Source: Halopseudomonas xinjiangensis
GTDB lineage: Bacteria > Pseudomonadota > Gammaproteobacteria > Pseudomonadales > Pseudomonadaceae
Reading direction: 5' to 3'
NCBI RefSeq assembly: GCF_900104945.1
Contig: NZ_LT629736.1
Coordinates: forward strand, 3,313,001 to 3,377,000
Length of the DNA: 64,000 nucleotides
A model generated the notes under the pieces. The model searched no databases. It was not told the origin of the DNA and worked only from the letters and a program-made list of their open reading frames with translations. This document shows positions 51,338 to 61,244 of this stretch, piece after piece. Within the stretch, counting starts at the first letter, position 1. Each line of letters opens with the position of its first letter. A program made the position numbers and the translations under genes.

Positions 51338-51861
51338 GCGCTGGGGTCGGCCTGCTTGGCGGGGCTCTTGCGACCCCGGTTGCGGCGCGGCGCGCGGCGG
51401 GGTTTGTCTTCTTCAGCTGCAGCCTGGGGGTTGTCCCGCTTGTCGATGGCCTGGTTGACCTGTGTCTCGATTCGATCGAAACCCTTGGCCAGGCGCAGCG
51501 TCTGGCGGATATCACCCTTGAGTTGCTTGATATAGGTTTCGGCAGCCTCACGAGACTGACCGAGGTCCGACATCGCCTGCTCCAGTTCCTCGACCTTGTC
51601 CTGAGCCTTGGACACCGACTTGTTCTCGGCTCCGCTTTGCCTGGCGCTCAGCTTGTCCCTGGCCTCGACAAGCTTCGCATCGAGTTTGGCATGCTGCCGA
51701 TTGATCTTCTCCAACGCCTTGTGCGCGTCCTGCTCGGCCTGCTGGCACGCCTCGCCAAGGTGATCCTTGAGCGAACGGGTCAGGGTTTGTAAAAGGTGCA
51801 GGGGAGTGGTGACCTTCCCGGTCTTTTTCGCTTCGCTTGCTTGTGCCACAGGCGACTCCAT
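51334..51861 (-). CDS. algP: AlgP-like regulator with short basic tail
   Basis: A 175-aa coiled-coil protein. Residues ~20-140 are helical (THAKLDAKLVEARDKL-like, VEELEQAMSDLGQSREAAE). A short C terminus, RRAPRRNRGRKSPAKQ, is basic. Position next to algQ matches P. aeruginosa algP, a histone-like regulator of alginate genes. There the C terminus has many Lys-Pro-Ala-Ala repeats, here only this stub. Start is uncertain: ATG 51861, or TTG 51870 overlapping the algQ stop (TTGA). Confidence 0.7.
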   Translation of the reverse strand: MESPVAQASEAKKTGKVTTPLHLLQTLTRSLKDHLGEACQQAEQDAHKALEKINRQHAKLDAKLVEARDKLSARQSGAENKSVSKAQDKVEELEQAMSDLGQSREAAETYIKQLKGDIRQTLRLAKGFDRIETQVNQAIDKRDNPQAAAEEDKPRRAPRRNRGRKSPAKQADPSA

Positions 51862-51866
51862 GTTTG

Positions 51867-52340
51867 TCAACTGGCTGCCAATACAGCCCGGTGGGCGTTA
51901 TGCAGTACTTCGATGAGACAATCTTCCAGCTCGAATCGCTCGTGCAGCATCGCGCCAAGCGTGTGCAACCTCGCCTGCATATCCGGCTCGTCCACACCAT
52001 TGGCGGTGTTGGCGTAGCGGTCATTGAAGGCCACGGCTTCCTGAGTGATGGTTTCGATGCGCGGGTAGACCTGACGGACCAGCTCCAGCCCGCGTTCGTT
52101 CTGGAAGTCTTCCGCTTCGCGGATCAACTGTTCGTAGATCTCGAAGTGACCCGCAGATACGTAATCCACCAGCACGTCACAGAAGGATTCGAGGGCCTGG
52201 TCGGGGTTCTCTTCAGGCGGGGTCCGGTCGCGAAGGTCAACGTATTCGCTGATCAGTTGCTTGCGTTCGGACAACCAGCGGTCGACCAGCTGATTGACCC
52301 CGCCCCAGCGTTCCTGGGCTGTAGTGCAGCTCTCCAGCAT
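51867..52340 (-). CDS. algQ: Anti-RNA polymerase sigma-70 factor Rsd/AlgQ
   Basis: A 157-aa helical protein of the Rsd/AlgQ family, which binds sigma-70 and frees core polymerase for other sigma factors; AlgQ also affects alginate and siderophore genes. Seen: RWGGVNQLVDRWLSERKQLI at the N terminus, FCDVLVDYVSAGHFEIYEQL and LHERFELEDCLIEVLHNAHR. Upstream of algP with overlapping or near-overlapping ends. ATG at 52338-52340. Confidence 0.93.
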   Translation of the reverse strand: MLESCTTAQERWGGVNQLVDRWLSERKQLISEYVDLRDRTPPEENPDQALESFCDVLVDYVSAGHFEIYEQLIREAEDFQNERGLELVRQVYPRIETITQEAVAFNDRYANTANGVDEPDMQARLHTLGAMLHERFELEDCLIEVLHNAHRAVLAAS

Positions 52341-52463
52341 CTTCCACCTCTTCTATGAGCGGCCGGCGCATCGGGCCGGTAAAACCGTCGTGATCGTTAT
52401 GGTGGCAACAGCATAGGCCAGTCGACGCAGCAGCATCAATACCACGTAAGTTGCGCGAAAAGT

Positions 52464-52979
52464 TCAATCACGTGAACGAAAAATCTGTACCAGCCCGAAG
52501 ATCGTGAAGCCAATGAACGCGATCAGCGTGCACTCGGCGATACTCAGACCCAGGAACGTCCAGGTCACCGCGGCGCAATCGGCCGTCCCGCTGAACAGCA
52601 GACCGAGCATGTCGTGCAGTGGAAGCACGTCCATCATGTAATCGAGGCTGGGCAGACAGGAGGGCAGTTGTTCGGCGGGCTGATATTGCAGCCACACCTG
52701 CCGGCCGGCGATGGCGGCGCCCAGGCCGGCGAACAGGGTGGTTGCTACGCCGTAGGCGCGCGCCGCGCCAGCGCGCCCGCGACCGTCCCGGGGCGCCGGG
52801 TTATGAATCACCGCAGCGAGGCAGGTCAGTCCGATGAGTACGAAGGCAATTCGCTGAATGATGCACAGCGGGCAGGGCAGCAAGCCCATGTAATGCTCCA
52901 TGTACAGAGCGATCAGCAGCAGCACGATACAGATGATGAAAGCGAGAAGATAAAGCAGGCGCGAGGCAGGCAGGGTCAT
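52464..52979 (-). CDS. dsbB: Disulfide bond formation protein DsbB
   Basis: A 171-aa inner-membrane quinone reductase that reoxidises DsbA. Four membrane helices. The first periplasmic cysteine pair is in LLPCPLCIIQR, the second pair is LPSCLPSLDYM and TADCAAVTWTF. Start choice: ATG at 52977-52979; the frame to 53144 runs through the secB downstream region. In P. aeruginosa a DsbB copy also sits beside algQ. DsbA is not in the window. Confidence 0.93.
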   Translation of the reverse strand: MTLPASRLLYLLAFIICIVLLLIALYMEHYMGLLPCPLCIIQRIAFVLIGLTCLAAVIHNPAPRDGRGRAGAARAYGVATTLFAGLGAAIAGRQVWLQYQPAEQLPSCLPSLDYMMDVLPLHDMLGLLFSGTADCAAVTWTFLGLSIAECTLIAFIGFTIFGLVQIFRSRD

Positions 52980-53085
52980 GCTTGTTTCCGTCAGGTTTGA
53001 AACTGGTGGCCTACCATAGAGCAGAGCCCCGACGGAGACAAGACACAGCACCGGCTGGCGGGAGTTGCCAGCCGGTTTTGGTCGA

Positions 53086-53583
53086 TCAGGCGGTCTGTTC
53101 GCCTTCCTGCGCGCGGCGCTGTTCAGCCTGCGCATACAGCGCATCGAAGTTGACCGGCGACAGCATCAGGGGAGGGAAGCTGCCACGCAGAACGAGGTTG
53201 TCGATCGCTTCACGAGCATACGGGAACAGGATGTTCGGGCAGAAGGCGCCGAGGGTGTGGCGCATCGAAGCCTCGTCCAGTCCGTTGATGGCGAAGATAC
53301 CGGCCTGCTGCACTTCGGCGATGAAGGTGACTTCGTCGTCGCCGTTGGTCACGGTGGCGGAGAGGCTCAGGACTACCTCGTGGACGCCTTCCTGGAGCTG
53401 GCTGTGCCGTGTATTCAGGTCCAGGTTGACCTGCGGGTTCCACTGGCTCTGGAATACCGAAGGTGCCTTTGGGGACTCGAAGGACAGATCCTTGACATAG
53501 ATGCGCTGCAGGCTGAACTGCACCTGCTGGTTGCCCTGCGCAGCGCCATTGGCGGCTTGATTGTTCTGATTTTCGTCGGCCAT
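53086..53583 (-). CDS. secB: Protein-export chaperone SecB
   Basis: A 165-aa tetrameric chaperone that keeps preproteins unfolded and hands them to SecA. Seen: [20 protein letters not shown] near the N terminus, the acidic SecA-contact region, and [20 protein letters not shown] with [19 protein letters not shown]. Starts at ATG 53581-53583. It follows grxC on the same strand with a 46-bp gap; the order rhodanese-grxC-secB is the usual proteobacterial one. Confidence 0.96.
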   Translation of the reverse strand: MADENQNNQAANGAAQGNQQVQFSLQRIYVKDLSFESPKAPSVFQSQWNPQVNLDLNTRHSQLQEGVHEVVLSLSATVTNGDDEVTFIAEVQQAGIFAINGLDEASMRHTLGAFCPNILFPYAREAIDNLVLRGSFPPLMLSPVNFDALYAQAEQRRAQEGEQTA

Positions 53584-53629
53584 GTGCGGTCCTTATGCGT
53601 GTATCGTTGGGTCTTGAAAAAAGAGATGT

Positions 53630-53887
53630 TCAGCCGGTCAGCATCGCATCCAGTTTGCCGGCGCGCTCGAGCGCCATGAGCTGATCACAGCCGCCGACAT
53701 GGTGATCATTGATCCATATCTGCGGTACCGAGGTGCGGCCACCGGCCAGCCGAGTCATTTCGGCACGCACGTCAGGCTTGCCGTCGACGCGGATTTCCCG
53801 GTAATCGACCTTCTTGGCGTCGAGCAGGTGCTTGGCTCGAATGCAGAAAGGACAGAAATCGCTGCTGTAGATCGTGACGTCGGACAT
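53630..53887 (-). CDS. grxC: Glutaredoxin 3
   Basis: An 85-aa dithiol glutaredoxin with active site SSDFCPFCIRAK (CPFC instead of the commoner CPYC), the TSVPQIWINDHHVGG cis-proline/GSH-binding stretch, and a C-terminal GCDQLMALERAGKL. Start choice: ATG at 53885-53887, 2 bases after the rhodanese stop, with GGTGA upstream. Confidence 0.94.
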   Translation of the reverse strand: MSDVTIYSSDFCPFCIRAKHLLDAKKVDYREIRVDGKPDVRAEMTRLAGGRTSVPQIWINDHHVGGCDQLMALERAGKLDAMLTG

Positions 53888-53889
53888 AG

Positions 53890-54312
53890 TCATTTCACCA
53901 GGGGTAGATTGTCGGCTCGCCAACCGCCGATCCCTCCAGCCAGTCTGTGGACATGCTCATGGCCTGCCGCCTTGAGTTGCTTGGCGACCGACCCGGCATG
54001 CTGGCCGTTGGCGCAAACCAGGATGATGGGTTTGTCCTTGTACTTGTCCAGTTCTACCAGACGCTTCTGCATGCTGTCATGGGGAATGTTGATCGATTCG
54101 ACGATATGCCCGCCCGCGAACTCCTTCTTCGAGCGTATGTCCACCACCTGCGCATCGTTCTTGTTGATCAGGGCTGTCGCCTGCTGGGTAGTGATTGCCT
54201 TGCCGGCCTTGCGACCCTCGGTAACGATCAACAAGGTGAGCACAACCAGAAAAGCCGTGGTCAAGATATAGTGGTTGCCGATGAACTCGATGAGGTGCTG
54301 GAGAAACTGCAT
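53890..54312 (-). CDS. Membrane-anchored rhodanese-domain protein
   Basis: A 140-aa protein with an N-terminal membrane helix (HYILTTAFLVVLTLLIVTEG, about residues 14-33) and a rhodanese domain. The domain has QVVDIRSKKEFAGGHI and the active-site loop ILVCANGQHAGSVAKQL with the catalytic cysteine, so sulfurtransferase activity is possible. It is the first gene of the minus-strand set rhodanese-grxC-secB. ATG at 54310-54312; the frame to 54693 overlaps gpmI. Confidence 0.88.
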   Translation of the reverse strand: MQFLQHLIEFIGNHYILTTAFLVVLTLLIVTEGRKAGKAITTQQATALINKNDAQVVDIRSKKEFAGGHIVESINIPHDSMQKRLVELDKYKDKPIILVCANGQHAGSVAKQLKAAGHEHVHRLAGGIGGWRADNLPLVK

Positions 54313-54489
54313 GGGATGGTCCCGGATCGATAAAGTCCGCCAGTATACACAGCACCCCCTAGTGGCAGAACCACCCACGCGAATGACATGCCTGCACTTG
54401 GCAAGTAAACTGATTGCACCACGCCTGTCCGCCCCTGCGGTCTGCCGGCGGGTGCGCTTCCGAGAACCCAACCTGTGAGTCCCCTCAGT

Positions 54490-56028
54490 ATGACAGCTGC
54501 TCCAAAACCCTTGGTCCTGATGATTCTCGATGGCTTCGGACACAGCGAATCGCCCGATTCGAACGCCATCATGGCCGCGAACACCCCTGTTTGGGATACG
54601 TTGCTGGCCACGGCCCCGCATACGCTGGTTTCCGGCTCGGGAATGGACGTGGGTTTGCCGGACGGGCAGATGGGCAACTCCGAGGTCGGACACATGAATC
54701 TAGGGGCGGGCCGGGTGGTGTATCAGGATTTCACCCGTATCACCAAGTCGATAGCCGGCGGCGACTTCTTCGAGAATCCGGTGCTGTGCGAGGCGGTGGA
54801 CAAGGCGGTCGCAGACGGCAAGGCCGTCCATATTATGGGCCTGGTATCGCCGGGCGGCGTACACAGTCACGAATCACAGGTTGTCGCCATGGTCGATCTG
54901 GCTGCCCGTCGCGGTGCCGAACGCATCCTGGTACACGCGTTCCTCGATGGCCGCGACACCCCGCCGAAGAGTGCAGAACCATCGCTGACGATGCTCGACG
55001 AGGCTTATCAGCGCCTGGGCAAGGGCCGCACCGCGAGCCTTATCGGCCGTTATTACGCGATGGACCGGGACAATCGCTGGGAGCGCGTCGAGGCTGCCTA
55101 CAACCTGATTACCGAGGGCCAGGCCGAGTACTCCGCGGCTACCGCCAGCGAGGGTCTTTCCGCTGCCTACGAGCGTGGCGAGAGCGACGAATTCGTCAAC
55201 GCAACGGTCATCGGCGAACCGGTACGGGTCGAAGACGGCGATGCGGTGGTGTTCATGAATTTCCGCGCTGACCGCGCCCGTGAGCTGAGTCGTGCATTCG
55301 TGCAGCCGGATTTCTCCGGTTTCGAGCGTAAGCGCTCCCTGCTGCTTGCCGGCTACGTCATGCTGACGCAATACGCTGCCGACATTCCGGCTCCCTGCGC
55401 CTTCCCGCCGTCTTCGCTGGACAACGTGCTCGGCGAATATCTGGCCAAGCAGGGCAAGACCCAGTTACGCATTGCCGAGACAGAGAAATACGCGCATGTC
55501 ACCTTCTTCTTCTCCGGTGGCCAGGAGGAGCCCTTCGAAGGCGAAGAACGCATCCTGATTCCGTCGCCCAAGGTAGCTACATACGATCTGCAGCCTGAAA
55601 TGAGCGCACCCGAGGTCACCGACAGAATCGTCGAGGCAATCGAGCAGCAGCGTTATGACGTGATCATCGTCAATTACGCCAACGGTGACATGGTTGGGCA
55701 TACCGGTGTTTTCGACGCTGCGGTAGCAGCAGTCGAATGCCTGGATGGCTGTATCGGTCGTATTCAGAGTGCGCTGCAGAAGGTCGGTGGCGAGGCGTTG
55801 ATCACCGCCGACCATGGCAATGTCGAGCAGATGTCCGACGATTCGACAGGCCAGGCGCACACCGCGCATACCTGCGAGCCGGTTCCCTTCGTCTATATGG
55901 GGCCGCGCCAGGTCGAGCTGCGGGAGGGCGGAATCCTTTCGGACGTCGCGCCGACCATGCTGAACCTGCTGGGACTTGAGCAGCCGAGCGAAATGACCGG
56001 CCGCTCCATCGTCACCCGGGTGGCTTGA
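54490..56028 (+). CDS. gpmI: 2,3-bisphosphoglycerate-independent phosphoglycerate mutase
   Basis: A 512-aa glycolytic enzyme interconverting 3- and 2-phosphoglycerate. Seen: [19 protein letters not shown], the phosphoserine in [44 protein letters not shown] and [15 protein letters not shown] with Mn ligands. Start choice: ATG at 54490 gives the expected MTAxPKP-like N terminus; GTG at 54475 is the alternative. Divergent from the rhodanese gene and 12 bp before the envC gene. Confidence 0.95.
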   Translation: MTAAPKPLVLMILDGFGHSESPDSNAIMAANTPVWDTLLATAPHTLVSGSGMDVGLPDGQMGNSEVGHMNLGAGRVVYQDFTRITKSIAGGDFFENPVLCEAVDKAVADGKAVHIMGLVSPGGVHSHESQVVAMVDLAARRGAERILVHAFLDGRDTPPKSAEPSLTMLDEAYQRLGKGRTASLIGRYYAMDRDNRWERVEAAYNLITEGQAEYSAATASEGLSAAYERGESDEFVNATVIGEPVRVEDGDAVVFMNFRADRARELSRAFVQPDFSGFERKRSLLLAGYVMLTQYAADIPAPCAFPPSSLDNVLGEYLAKQGKTQLRIAETEKYAHVTFFFSGGQEEPFEGEERILIPSPKVATYDLQPEMSAPEVTDRIVEAIEQQRYDVIIVNYANGDMVGHTGVFDAAVAAVECLDGCIGRIQSALQKVGGEALITADHGNVEQMSDDSTGQAHTAHTCEPVPFVYMGPRQVELREGGILSDVAPTMLNLLGLEQPSEMTGRSIVTRVA

Positions 56029-56040
56029 AACGGAGCCTGA

Positions 56041-57225
56041 ATGAACCGAAGCAGAGGGTCATCCGGCGGCGCATCGATCCGGTGCGCCGCCGCGATCGCC
56101 GGCGTTCTGCTGGCCTGCACGGTCACGCCTGCCCAGGCTGATGACAAGCGGGAAGCGCAGGCCGAACTGAAGCAGACCGAGGCCGAGATCAACCGGCTGA
56201 AGACGATGCTTGGCAATCTCAAGCAGGAGATGTCCGGCCTCGAGTCGGAGCTCAAACAGAGTGAAACCGAGATCGGTCGGCTGCGGCAGGAAACCCGTGA
56301 AATCGAAAACCAGATCGAAGAAGGCGAGACCCGACTCGATGATCTGACCGAGCAGGCCGAACGCCTGCATGCTGCGCTCGAGGCGCAGCAGTCGCAGATT
56401 GCCCGTCAGGTGCGCGCCGCCTATATGGCCGGCAATCAGGATTACCTGAGGGTCATGCTCAATCAGGACGATCCCGCCCGGATGGCGCGCATGATGCAGT
56501 ATTACCGCTACGTCAATGCGGCCCGCCTCGAGGAGATCGACCAGTACCGGCAGACTATCGAGCAGATCCATCAGGCCAGCGCGGCGATCGTTGCCGAGCA
56601 AGCCCAGCTGCAGAAGAATCGCGAACGACTTGCCGAACGCCGTCAGAGCCTGGAAGCAGAGCGGGCCAAGCGCGGCGAGCTGCTCGCTTCTCTCGACCGG
56701 CGCAGTCGTAGTGAAGGGCAGCGTCTTCAGCAGCGCCAGGCCGAGCGGGCAGAGCTAAACAAACTGATCAAGTCGCTCGACGAAGCGGTAACTAGCATAC
56801 CGACCCCTGCCGGAAACCAGCCCTTTACCCAGGCCAAGGGCAAGCTGCCGCTACCCGCCAAAGGCACCATAAAGGCTCGCTTCGGTAGCCAGCGTGGCGA
56901 TGATGCCCGGCTGAAGTGGGACGGCGTGCTGATCGCTGCCTCCGAAGGCACGCCAGTGCATGCAGTGCATGGCGGGCGGGTGGTATTCGCCGAGTGGCTG
57001 CGCGGCTCCGGACTATTGATGATCCTCGATCACGGCAATGGCTACCTGAGCCTGTACGGGCACAATCAGAGCTTGCTCAGGGAAGTCGGAACCTGGGTCA
57101 AGCCGGGCGAAACCATCGCTACGGTGGGTAGCAGCGGCGGGCTTGGGAACCCTACCCTGTATTTCTCGATACGCCATCAGGGCCGCGCGCTTGACCCGCT
57201 CGCCTGGTGTATGCTGTCCGGATAA
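56041..57225 (+). CDS. envC: EnvC-like murein hydrolase activator
   Basis: A 394-aa periplasmic protein. The signal peptide ends near TVTPAQA; a long coiled coil follows (residues ~35-255, repeated Glu/Gln/Leu heptads), then a C-terminal LytM/M23 domain (about 275-390). The zinc ligands look degenerate: the first motif reads LKWDGVLIAAS, without the usual His, and the last is LYGHN, without the second His. This is as in E. coli EnvC, which activates amidases AmiA/AmiB and does not cut itself. It precedes ctpA. Confidence 0.9.
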   Translation: MNRSRGSSGGASIRCAAAIAGVLLACTVTPAQADDKREAQAELKQTEAEINRLKTMLGNLKQEMSGLESELKQSETEIGRLRQETREIENQIEEGETRLDDLTEQAERLHAALEAQQSQIARQVRAAYMAGNQDYLRVMLNQDDPARMARMMQYYRYVNAARLEEIDQYRQTIEQIHQASAAIVAEQAQLQKNRERLAERRQSLEAERAKRGELLASLDRRSRSEGQRLQQRQAERAELNKLIKSLDEAVTSIPTPAGNQPFTQAKGKLPLPAKGTIKARFGSQRGDDARLKWDGVLIAASEGTPVHAVHGGRVVFAEWLRGSGLLMILDHGNGYLSLYGHNQSLLREVGTWVKPGETIATVGSSGGLGNPTLYFSIRHQGRALDPLAWCMLSG

Positions 57226-57274
57226 ACGCAGCGGCCCGTCCCAGGCGCGCCGATCAAGACCAGTGGAGATTCAG

Positions 57275-58576
57275 ATGACTGCAGCTCGTACCCTGTTGGC
57301 TTCGTGCCTGAGTCTGGCACTGGTCTCGGTTCCCGTCGGCGCCCAGGAGCCTGGCGCGGTTCAGGCCGCTCCCGAGCAGGCGGCACCGGCTCCGCTTCCG
57401 CTGGACGAGCTGCGCACCTTCGCCGAAGTCATGGAGCGCATCCGCTCTGCCTATGTCGAGCCGGTCGATGACGTCACCCTTCTCAATAATGCGATTCGCG
57501 GCATGCTCGAAGGGCTCGACCCGCATTCGGATTACCTCGATCCAGAAGATTTCAAGGGGCTACAGGACAGCACCAGCGGTCAGTTTGGCGGCCTGGGCAT
57601 TGAAATCGGACTGGAAGAGGGTTTGTTGCGGGTAATTGCGCCGATCGATGACACGCCTGCCGCGCGGGCCGGGATCCAGCCTGGCGACCTGATCATGATG
57701 ATCGACGACCAGCCGGTGAAAGGTATGAGCCTGGTCGAGGCAGTGGAGAAGATGCGTGGGCCGGCCGGCTCCAGCGTTACCCTGACCATCGTTCGTGAAG
57801 GCGATAAGCCGTTCGAAGTCGAGCTCGAGCGCGCCATCGTCAAGGTCAAGAGCGTGCGTACCGAAACGCTCGACCCCGGCTATGCGTACCTGCGCATCAG
57901 TCAGTTCCAGACCAATACCGGTGACGAGGTGCGGCGAAGCCTGCAGCGCCTGACCAGCGAAAATGACCTCAAGGGCATCGTGCTCGACCTGCGCAACAAC
58001 CCAGGCGGTGTGCTGCAGGCGGCGGTCGAAGTGACGGACAGCTTCATCGATGAGGGTTTGATCGTTTACACCAAGGGTCGCCTGCCGAATTCCGAGATGC
58101 GATTCAGTGCGACCAGCAATGCACCGGCTGGAGATGTGCCGCTGGTGGTGCTGATCAACGGCGGTTCGGCGTCGGCTTCGGAGATCGTTGCCGGTGCTCT
58201 GCAGGACCACGGCCGTGCGATCATCATGGGCACCGACAGTTTCGGCAAGGGCTCGGTACAGACGGTCCTGCCGCTCAACAACGACCGTGCCCTGAAGCTG
58301 ACCACTGCTCTGTACTACACGCCGGACGGCCGGTCGATTCAGGCGCAGGGTATCGTGCCGGACATTCGTGTCGAGCGCGCCAAGGTGACCGTCGATCCGG
58401 AGCAGGCCTCGGCCTACCGCGAAGCGGATCTGGCGCGCCATCTGAACAACGTCAGCGGCGAAGAGCGGCCAACGGTGCGCACGCCGGTTACCGAGCGCAC
58501 CGAGCGCGATAGCGACTACCAGCTCAACCAGGCATTGAACCTGCTTAAAGGTCTGAATATCTCCCGCAAGCAATGA
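57275..58576 (+). CDS. ctpA: C-terminal processing peptidase, S41 family
   Basis: A 433-aa periplasmic serine protease. It has the signal peptide MTAARTLLASCLSLALVSVP with cleavage near VGAQ. A PDZ domain occupies about residues 95-180 (FGGLGIEIGLEEGLLRVIAP). The catalytic Ser-Lys are in NGGSASASEIVAGAL and DSFGKGSVQTVLPL. Start choice: ATG at 57275 behind GGAG; the frame from 57143 overlaps envC. It is the usual envC-ctpA-yibQ order. Its stop overlaps the next start (ATGA). In P. aeruginosa CtpA degrades peptidoglycan hydrolases with LbcA; the lbcA gene is not seen here. Confidence 0.92.
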   Translation: MTAARTLLASCLSLALVSVPVGAQEPGAVQAAPEQAAPAPLPLDELRTFAEVMERIRSAYVEPVDDVTLLNNAIRGMLEGLDPHSDYLDPEDFKGLQDSTSGQFGGLGIEIGLEEGLLRVIAPIDDTPAARAGIQPGDLIMMIDDQPVKGMSLVEAVEKMRGPAGSSVTLTIVREGDKPFEVELERAIVKVKSVRTETLDPGYAYLRISQFQTNTGDEVRRSLQRLTSENDLKGIVLDLRNNPGGVLQAAVEVTDSFIDEGLIVYTKGRLPNSEMRFSATSNAPAGDVPLVVLINGGSASASEIVAGALQDHGRAIIMGTDSFGKGSVQTVLPLNNDRALKLTTALYYTPDGRSIQAQGIVPDIRVERAKVTVDPEQASAYREADLARHLNNVSGEERPTVRTPVTERTERDSDYQLNQALNLLKGLNISRKQ

Positions 58577-59547
58577 GGCCAGCGCGGATCTTGCTGCTGG
58601 CGTCGCTGCTGGCAGGCTGCGACACGCCCGAGCCATCGTTGCAGCGGGACGAGGCCGGTGCGGGGAATGCCCCGGCCCCGCGTCTCGCTGCGACGCCTGA
58701 GCGTGATCGTCAGCGTGTCGAGTGGATCCGCCTAGAGCATGCGGGCTGGCGTCAGGTCGAGGCGCCTGCGCCGGTCATTTCCGATACTCCCGCGATCGCC
58801 GACATCTCCGCGACGCCATCCGAGCCCATCCCCGCGGCACCTGCGTTGGCAATCATTATCGATGACGTCGGCCATGGTTATGCCGCCGGACGGCATCTGA
58901 TCGATCTGCCTTTTCCGGTCGCGCTGGCAATACTTCCCTACACCCCGGCTGGCCCGCGCCTGGCAGCCGAGGCTGCATCGGCCGGCAAGACGGTGATGTT
59001 GCATCTGCCAATGGAGAACCTGGCGGGTTCGTCCCCCGGTCCGGGCGGCCTGTACGCGCACATGGACGAGCAGGAATTCATGCGCACGCTCGAAGAGACG
59101 CTGGACAGCCTGCCGAGTGTTCAGGGCGTGAATAATCACATGGGTAGTCGCCTCACCGCCCTGCGGCCACAGATGGACTGGGTGATGGCCGAGTTGGCCG
59201 AGCGCGGGTTGTTTTTTATCGACAGCCGCACCCAGGCAGCTACCCAGGCGGCGTTCGCCGCGCAGGCGCAGGGCGTGCCGAGTCTGTCCCGCGACGTTTT
59301 TCTGGATAACACGCGCAACGCCCAGGCGATGGAGGCGGCGTTGCAGGTGGCGTTGGGCAGGGCGCGCCGCCAGGGATTCGCAGTACTGATCGGCCACCCG
59401 TACCCGGAGACCCTGGCATTTCTCGCCTCGCGAGTTGCCCAGGTGCCTGAACGGGATGGGGTGCAGTTGGTGTCGCTGGAAAGCCTGTTTACCCGGCAGT
59501 CGCCGCTTGTTCAGCCCGTGCTGCCGCAGGCAGGCCTTCAGCGTTAG
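58573..59547 (+). CDS. YibQ-like divergent polysaccharide deacetylase lipoprotein
   Basis: A 324-aa envelope protein with a lipobox near the N terminus, [15 protein letters not shown] (Cys at about residue 16), so it is probably lipid-anchored. A NodB-like divergent deacetylase domain (DUF610) has [46 protein letters not shown] and [13 protein letters not shown]. It overlaps ctpA by ATGA. The 3' end overlaps the convergent hisF stop by 4 bases. Substrate unknown. Confidence 0.85.
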   Translation: MRPARILLLASLLAGCDTPEPSLQRDEAGAGNAPAPRLAATPERDRQRVEWIRLEHAGWRQVEAPAPVISDTPAIADISATPSEPIPAAPALAIIIDDVGHGYAAGRHLIDLPFPVALAILPYTPAGPRLAAEAASAGKTVMLHLPMENLAGSSPGPGGLYAHMDEQEFMRTLEETLDSLPSVQGVNNHMGSRLTALRPQMDWVMAELAERGLFFIDSRTQAATQAAFAAQAQGVPSLSRDVFLDNTRNAQAMEAALQVALGRARRQGFAVLIGHPYPETLAFLASRVAQVPERDGVQLVSLESLFTRQSPLVQPVLPQAGLQR

Positions 59548-60317
59548 AGGCGCATCTCGATGCCGCGTTCGGCCATGTATGTTTTGGCCTCGCGTACGCT
59601 GTATTCGCCGAAATGGAAGATGCTCGCGGCCAGCACCGCATCTGCTCCACCTTCGATTACGCCGTCCGCCAGATGTTGCAGGTTACCGACGCCTCCCGAC
59701 GCAATGACCGGGATGTGCAGGGCGTCGCTGATGGCCCGGGTCACGCCCAGGTCGTAACCGCTTTTGACGCCATCCTGGTCCATGCTCGTGAGCAGAATCT
59801 CGCCAGCGCCCAGTTCCTGCATCTTCCGCGCCCACTGTACGGCATCCAGCCCGGTCGGCTTGCGCCCGCCGTGAGTAAAAATCTCCCAGCGGCCTGGCTC
59901 GCCTGGCGCCGACACGCGCTTGGCATCAATCGCCACCACGATGCATTGCGAACCAAAGCGGTCAGCCGCCTCGGCAACGAACTCAGGCGTGAACACTGCT
60001 GCAGTATTGATGGAGACCTTGTCGGCACCTGCGTTGAGCAGGTTGCGAATGTCACTGACCGAGCGCACCCCGCCACCGACCGTCAGCGGAATGAAGACCT
60101 GACTGGCCATGCGCTCGACCGTGTGCAGCGTGGTGTCGCGCTCCTGATGGCTGGCAGTGATGTCCAGAAAGGTAATCTCGTCGGCGCCCTGTTCGTTATA
60201 GCGACGGGCGATCTCCACCGGGTCGCCGGCGTCACGGATGTTTTCGAACTTGACGCCCTTGACCACGCGACCGTTGTCCACGTCGAGGCAGGGGATGATG
60301 CGTTTCGCCAGAGGCAT
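59544..60317 (-). CDS. hisF: Imidazole glycerol phosphate synthase cyclase subunit
   Basis: A 257-aa TIM-barrel enzyme that works with HisH to make IGP and AICAR. Catalytic aspartates are in [16 protein letters not shown] (Asp11) and [17 protein letters not shown] (Asp130). [16 protein letters not shown]-like and [17 protein letters not shown] are the typical phosphate and loop motifs. It is the last gene of the minus-strand hisB-hisH-hisA-hisF run. Between hisA and hisF lies a repeat-rich 79-bp gap. Confidence 0.96.
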   Translation of the reverse strand: MPLAKRIIPCLDVDNGRVVKGVKFENIRDAGDPVEIARRYNEQGADEITFLDITASHQERDTTLHTVERMASQVFIPLTVGGGVRSVSDIRNLLNAGADKVSINTAAVFTPEFVAEAADRFGSQCIVVAIDAKRVSAPGEPGRWEIFTHGGRKPTGLDAVQWARKMQELGAGEILLTSMDQDGVKSGYDLGVTRAISDALHIPVIASGGVGNLQHLADGVIEGGADAVLAASIFHFGEYSVREAKTYMAERGIEMRL

Positions 60318-60334
60318 TGAGCTTTCTCCGAAAG

Positions 60335-60422
60335 CAGCTGCAAGCGCTGAGCTTCAAGCTGCAAATAAACCAGAAACCTGCACGAACAACTGCCGCTTAC
60401 GGCTTGTCGCTTGCCGCTGCTG
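60335..60422. repeat. CTTCAAGC/GCGGCAAGC repeats at hisA 3' end
   Basis: CAGCTGCAAGCGCTGAGCTT... (60335-60364) and, in the opposite sense, GCCGCTTACGGCTTGTCGCT... (60392-60415) flank a short spacer. The second part overlaps the last codons of hisA, giving it the C-terminal tail AAAASDKP. Same family as 37930-38079 and 61172-61210. Confidence 0.5.
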
Positions 60423-61149
60423 CTTCGTCGCAGAGCGCCTGCGCTTCGGCCACATCCAGCGTGCCCTCGTAGATCGCTCGGCCAGTGATGGCGCCAACGA
60501 TCCCTGGGGCACCGGCATCAAGCAGAGCCTGGATGTCGCCGAGGTTATGAATGCCGCCCGAGGCGATCACCGGGATCGAGGTGGCGTTGGCCAGTGCTGC
60601 TGTGGCTTCGACGTTGCAGCCTTGCATCATGCCGTCCTTGGCGATGTCCGTATAGACGATCGCCGAGACGCCATCGGCCTCGAACCGTTTGGCCAGATCG
60701 ATCACCTGGACGCTGCTGACCTCGGCCCAGCCATCGGTGGCGACGAAGCCGTCCTTGGCATCGAGGCCGACAATGACCTTGCCCGGGAAGGCGCGGCAGG
60801 CTTCGCCGACGAATTCCGGCTGCTTGACCGCCTTGGTGCCGATGATCACGTAGCTTACCCCGGCGCGAACGTAGTGCTCGATGGTTTCGAGTGAGCGGAT
60901 GCCCCCGCCGATCTGGATCGGCAGGTTCGGGTAGGCACGGGCAATCGCGGTAACCACCTCGCCATTCACCGGCTGGCCTTCGAAGGCGCCGTTCAGGTCA
61001 ACCAGGTGCAGTCTGCGACAGCCAGCCTCCACCCACTTTGCGGCCATGGCTACCGGGTCGTCGGAAAATACCGTGGCGTCGTCCATCAGGCCCTGGCGCA
61101 GACGGACGCAGGCGCCGTCCTTGAGATCGATAGCGGGGATGATCAGCAT
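60397..61149 (-). CDS. hisA: HisA isomerase (ProFAR isomerase)
   Basis: A 250-aa TIM-barrel isomerase of histidine synthesis, with [19 protein letters not shown] (catalytic Asp), [35 protein letters not shown], and [19 protein letters not shown]. Start choice: ATG at 61147-61149; the frame to 61200 runs through a repeated intergenic motif. The last residues AAAASDKP come from the repeat that overlaps the 3' end and exceed the usual length of about 245. Confidence 0.95.
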   Translation of the reverse strand: MLIIPAIDLKDGACVRLRQGLMDDATVFSDDPVAMAAKWVEAGCRRLHLVDLNGAFEGQPVNGEVVTAIARAYPNLPIQIGGGIRSLETIEHYVRAGVSYVIIGTKAVKQPEFVGEACRAFPGKVIVGLDAKDGFVATDGWAEVSSVQVIDLAKRFEADGVSAIVYTDIAKDGMMQGCNVEATAALANATSIPVIASGGIHNLGDIQALLDAGAPGIVGAITGRAIYEGTLDVAEAQALCDEAAAASDKP

Positions 61150-61171
61150 CGCTTTTTTCCTTCGGAAAAAG

Positions 61172-61210
61172 AGCCTCAAGCTTCGAGCTCCAAGCCTCAA
61201 GCGGACGCTT
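61172..61210. repeat. CTTCAAGC-type repeat between hisH and hisA
   Basis: GCCTCAAGCTTCGAGCTCCA... (61172-61210) with a related TCAGCTTGCGGCTCGG at 61226-61241. A small hairpin TTTTTTCC-TTC-GGAAAAAG (61153-61171) lies between it and the hisA start. It belongs to the family described at 37930-38079. Confidence 0.5.
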
Positions 61211-61244
61211 GTAGCTAGAGGTTTTCAGCTTGCGGCTCGGGTTA

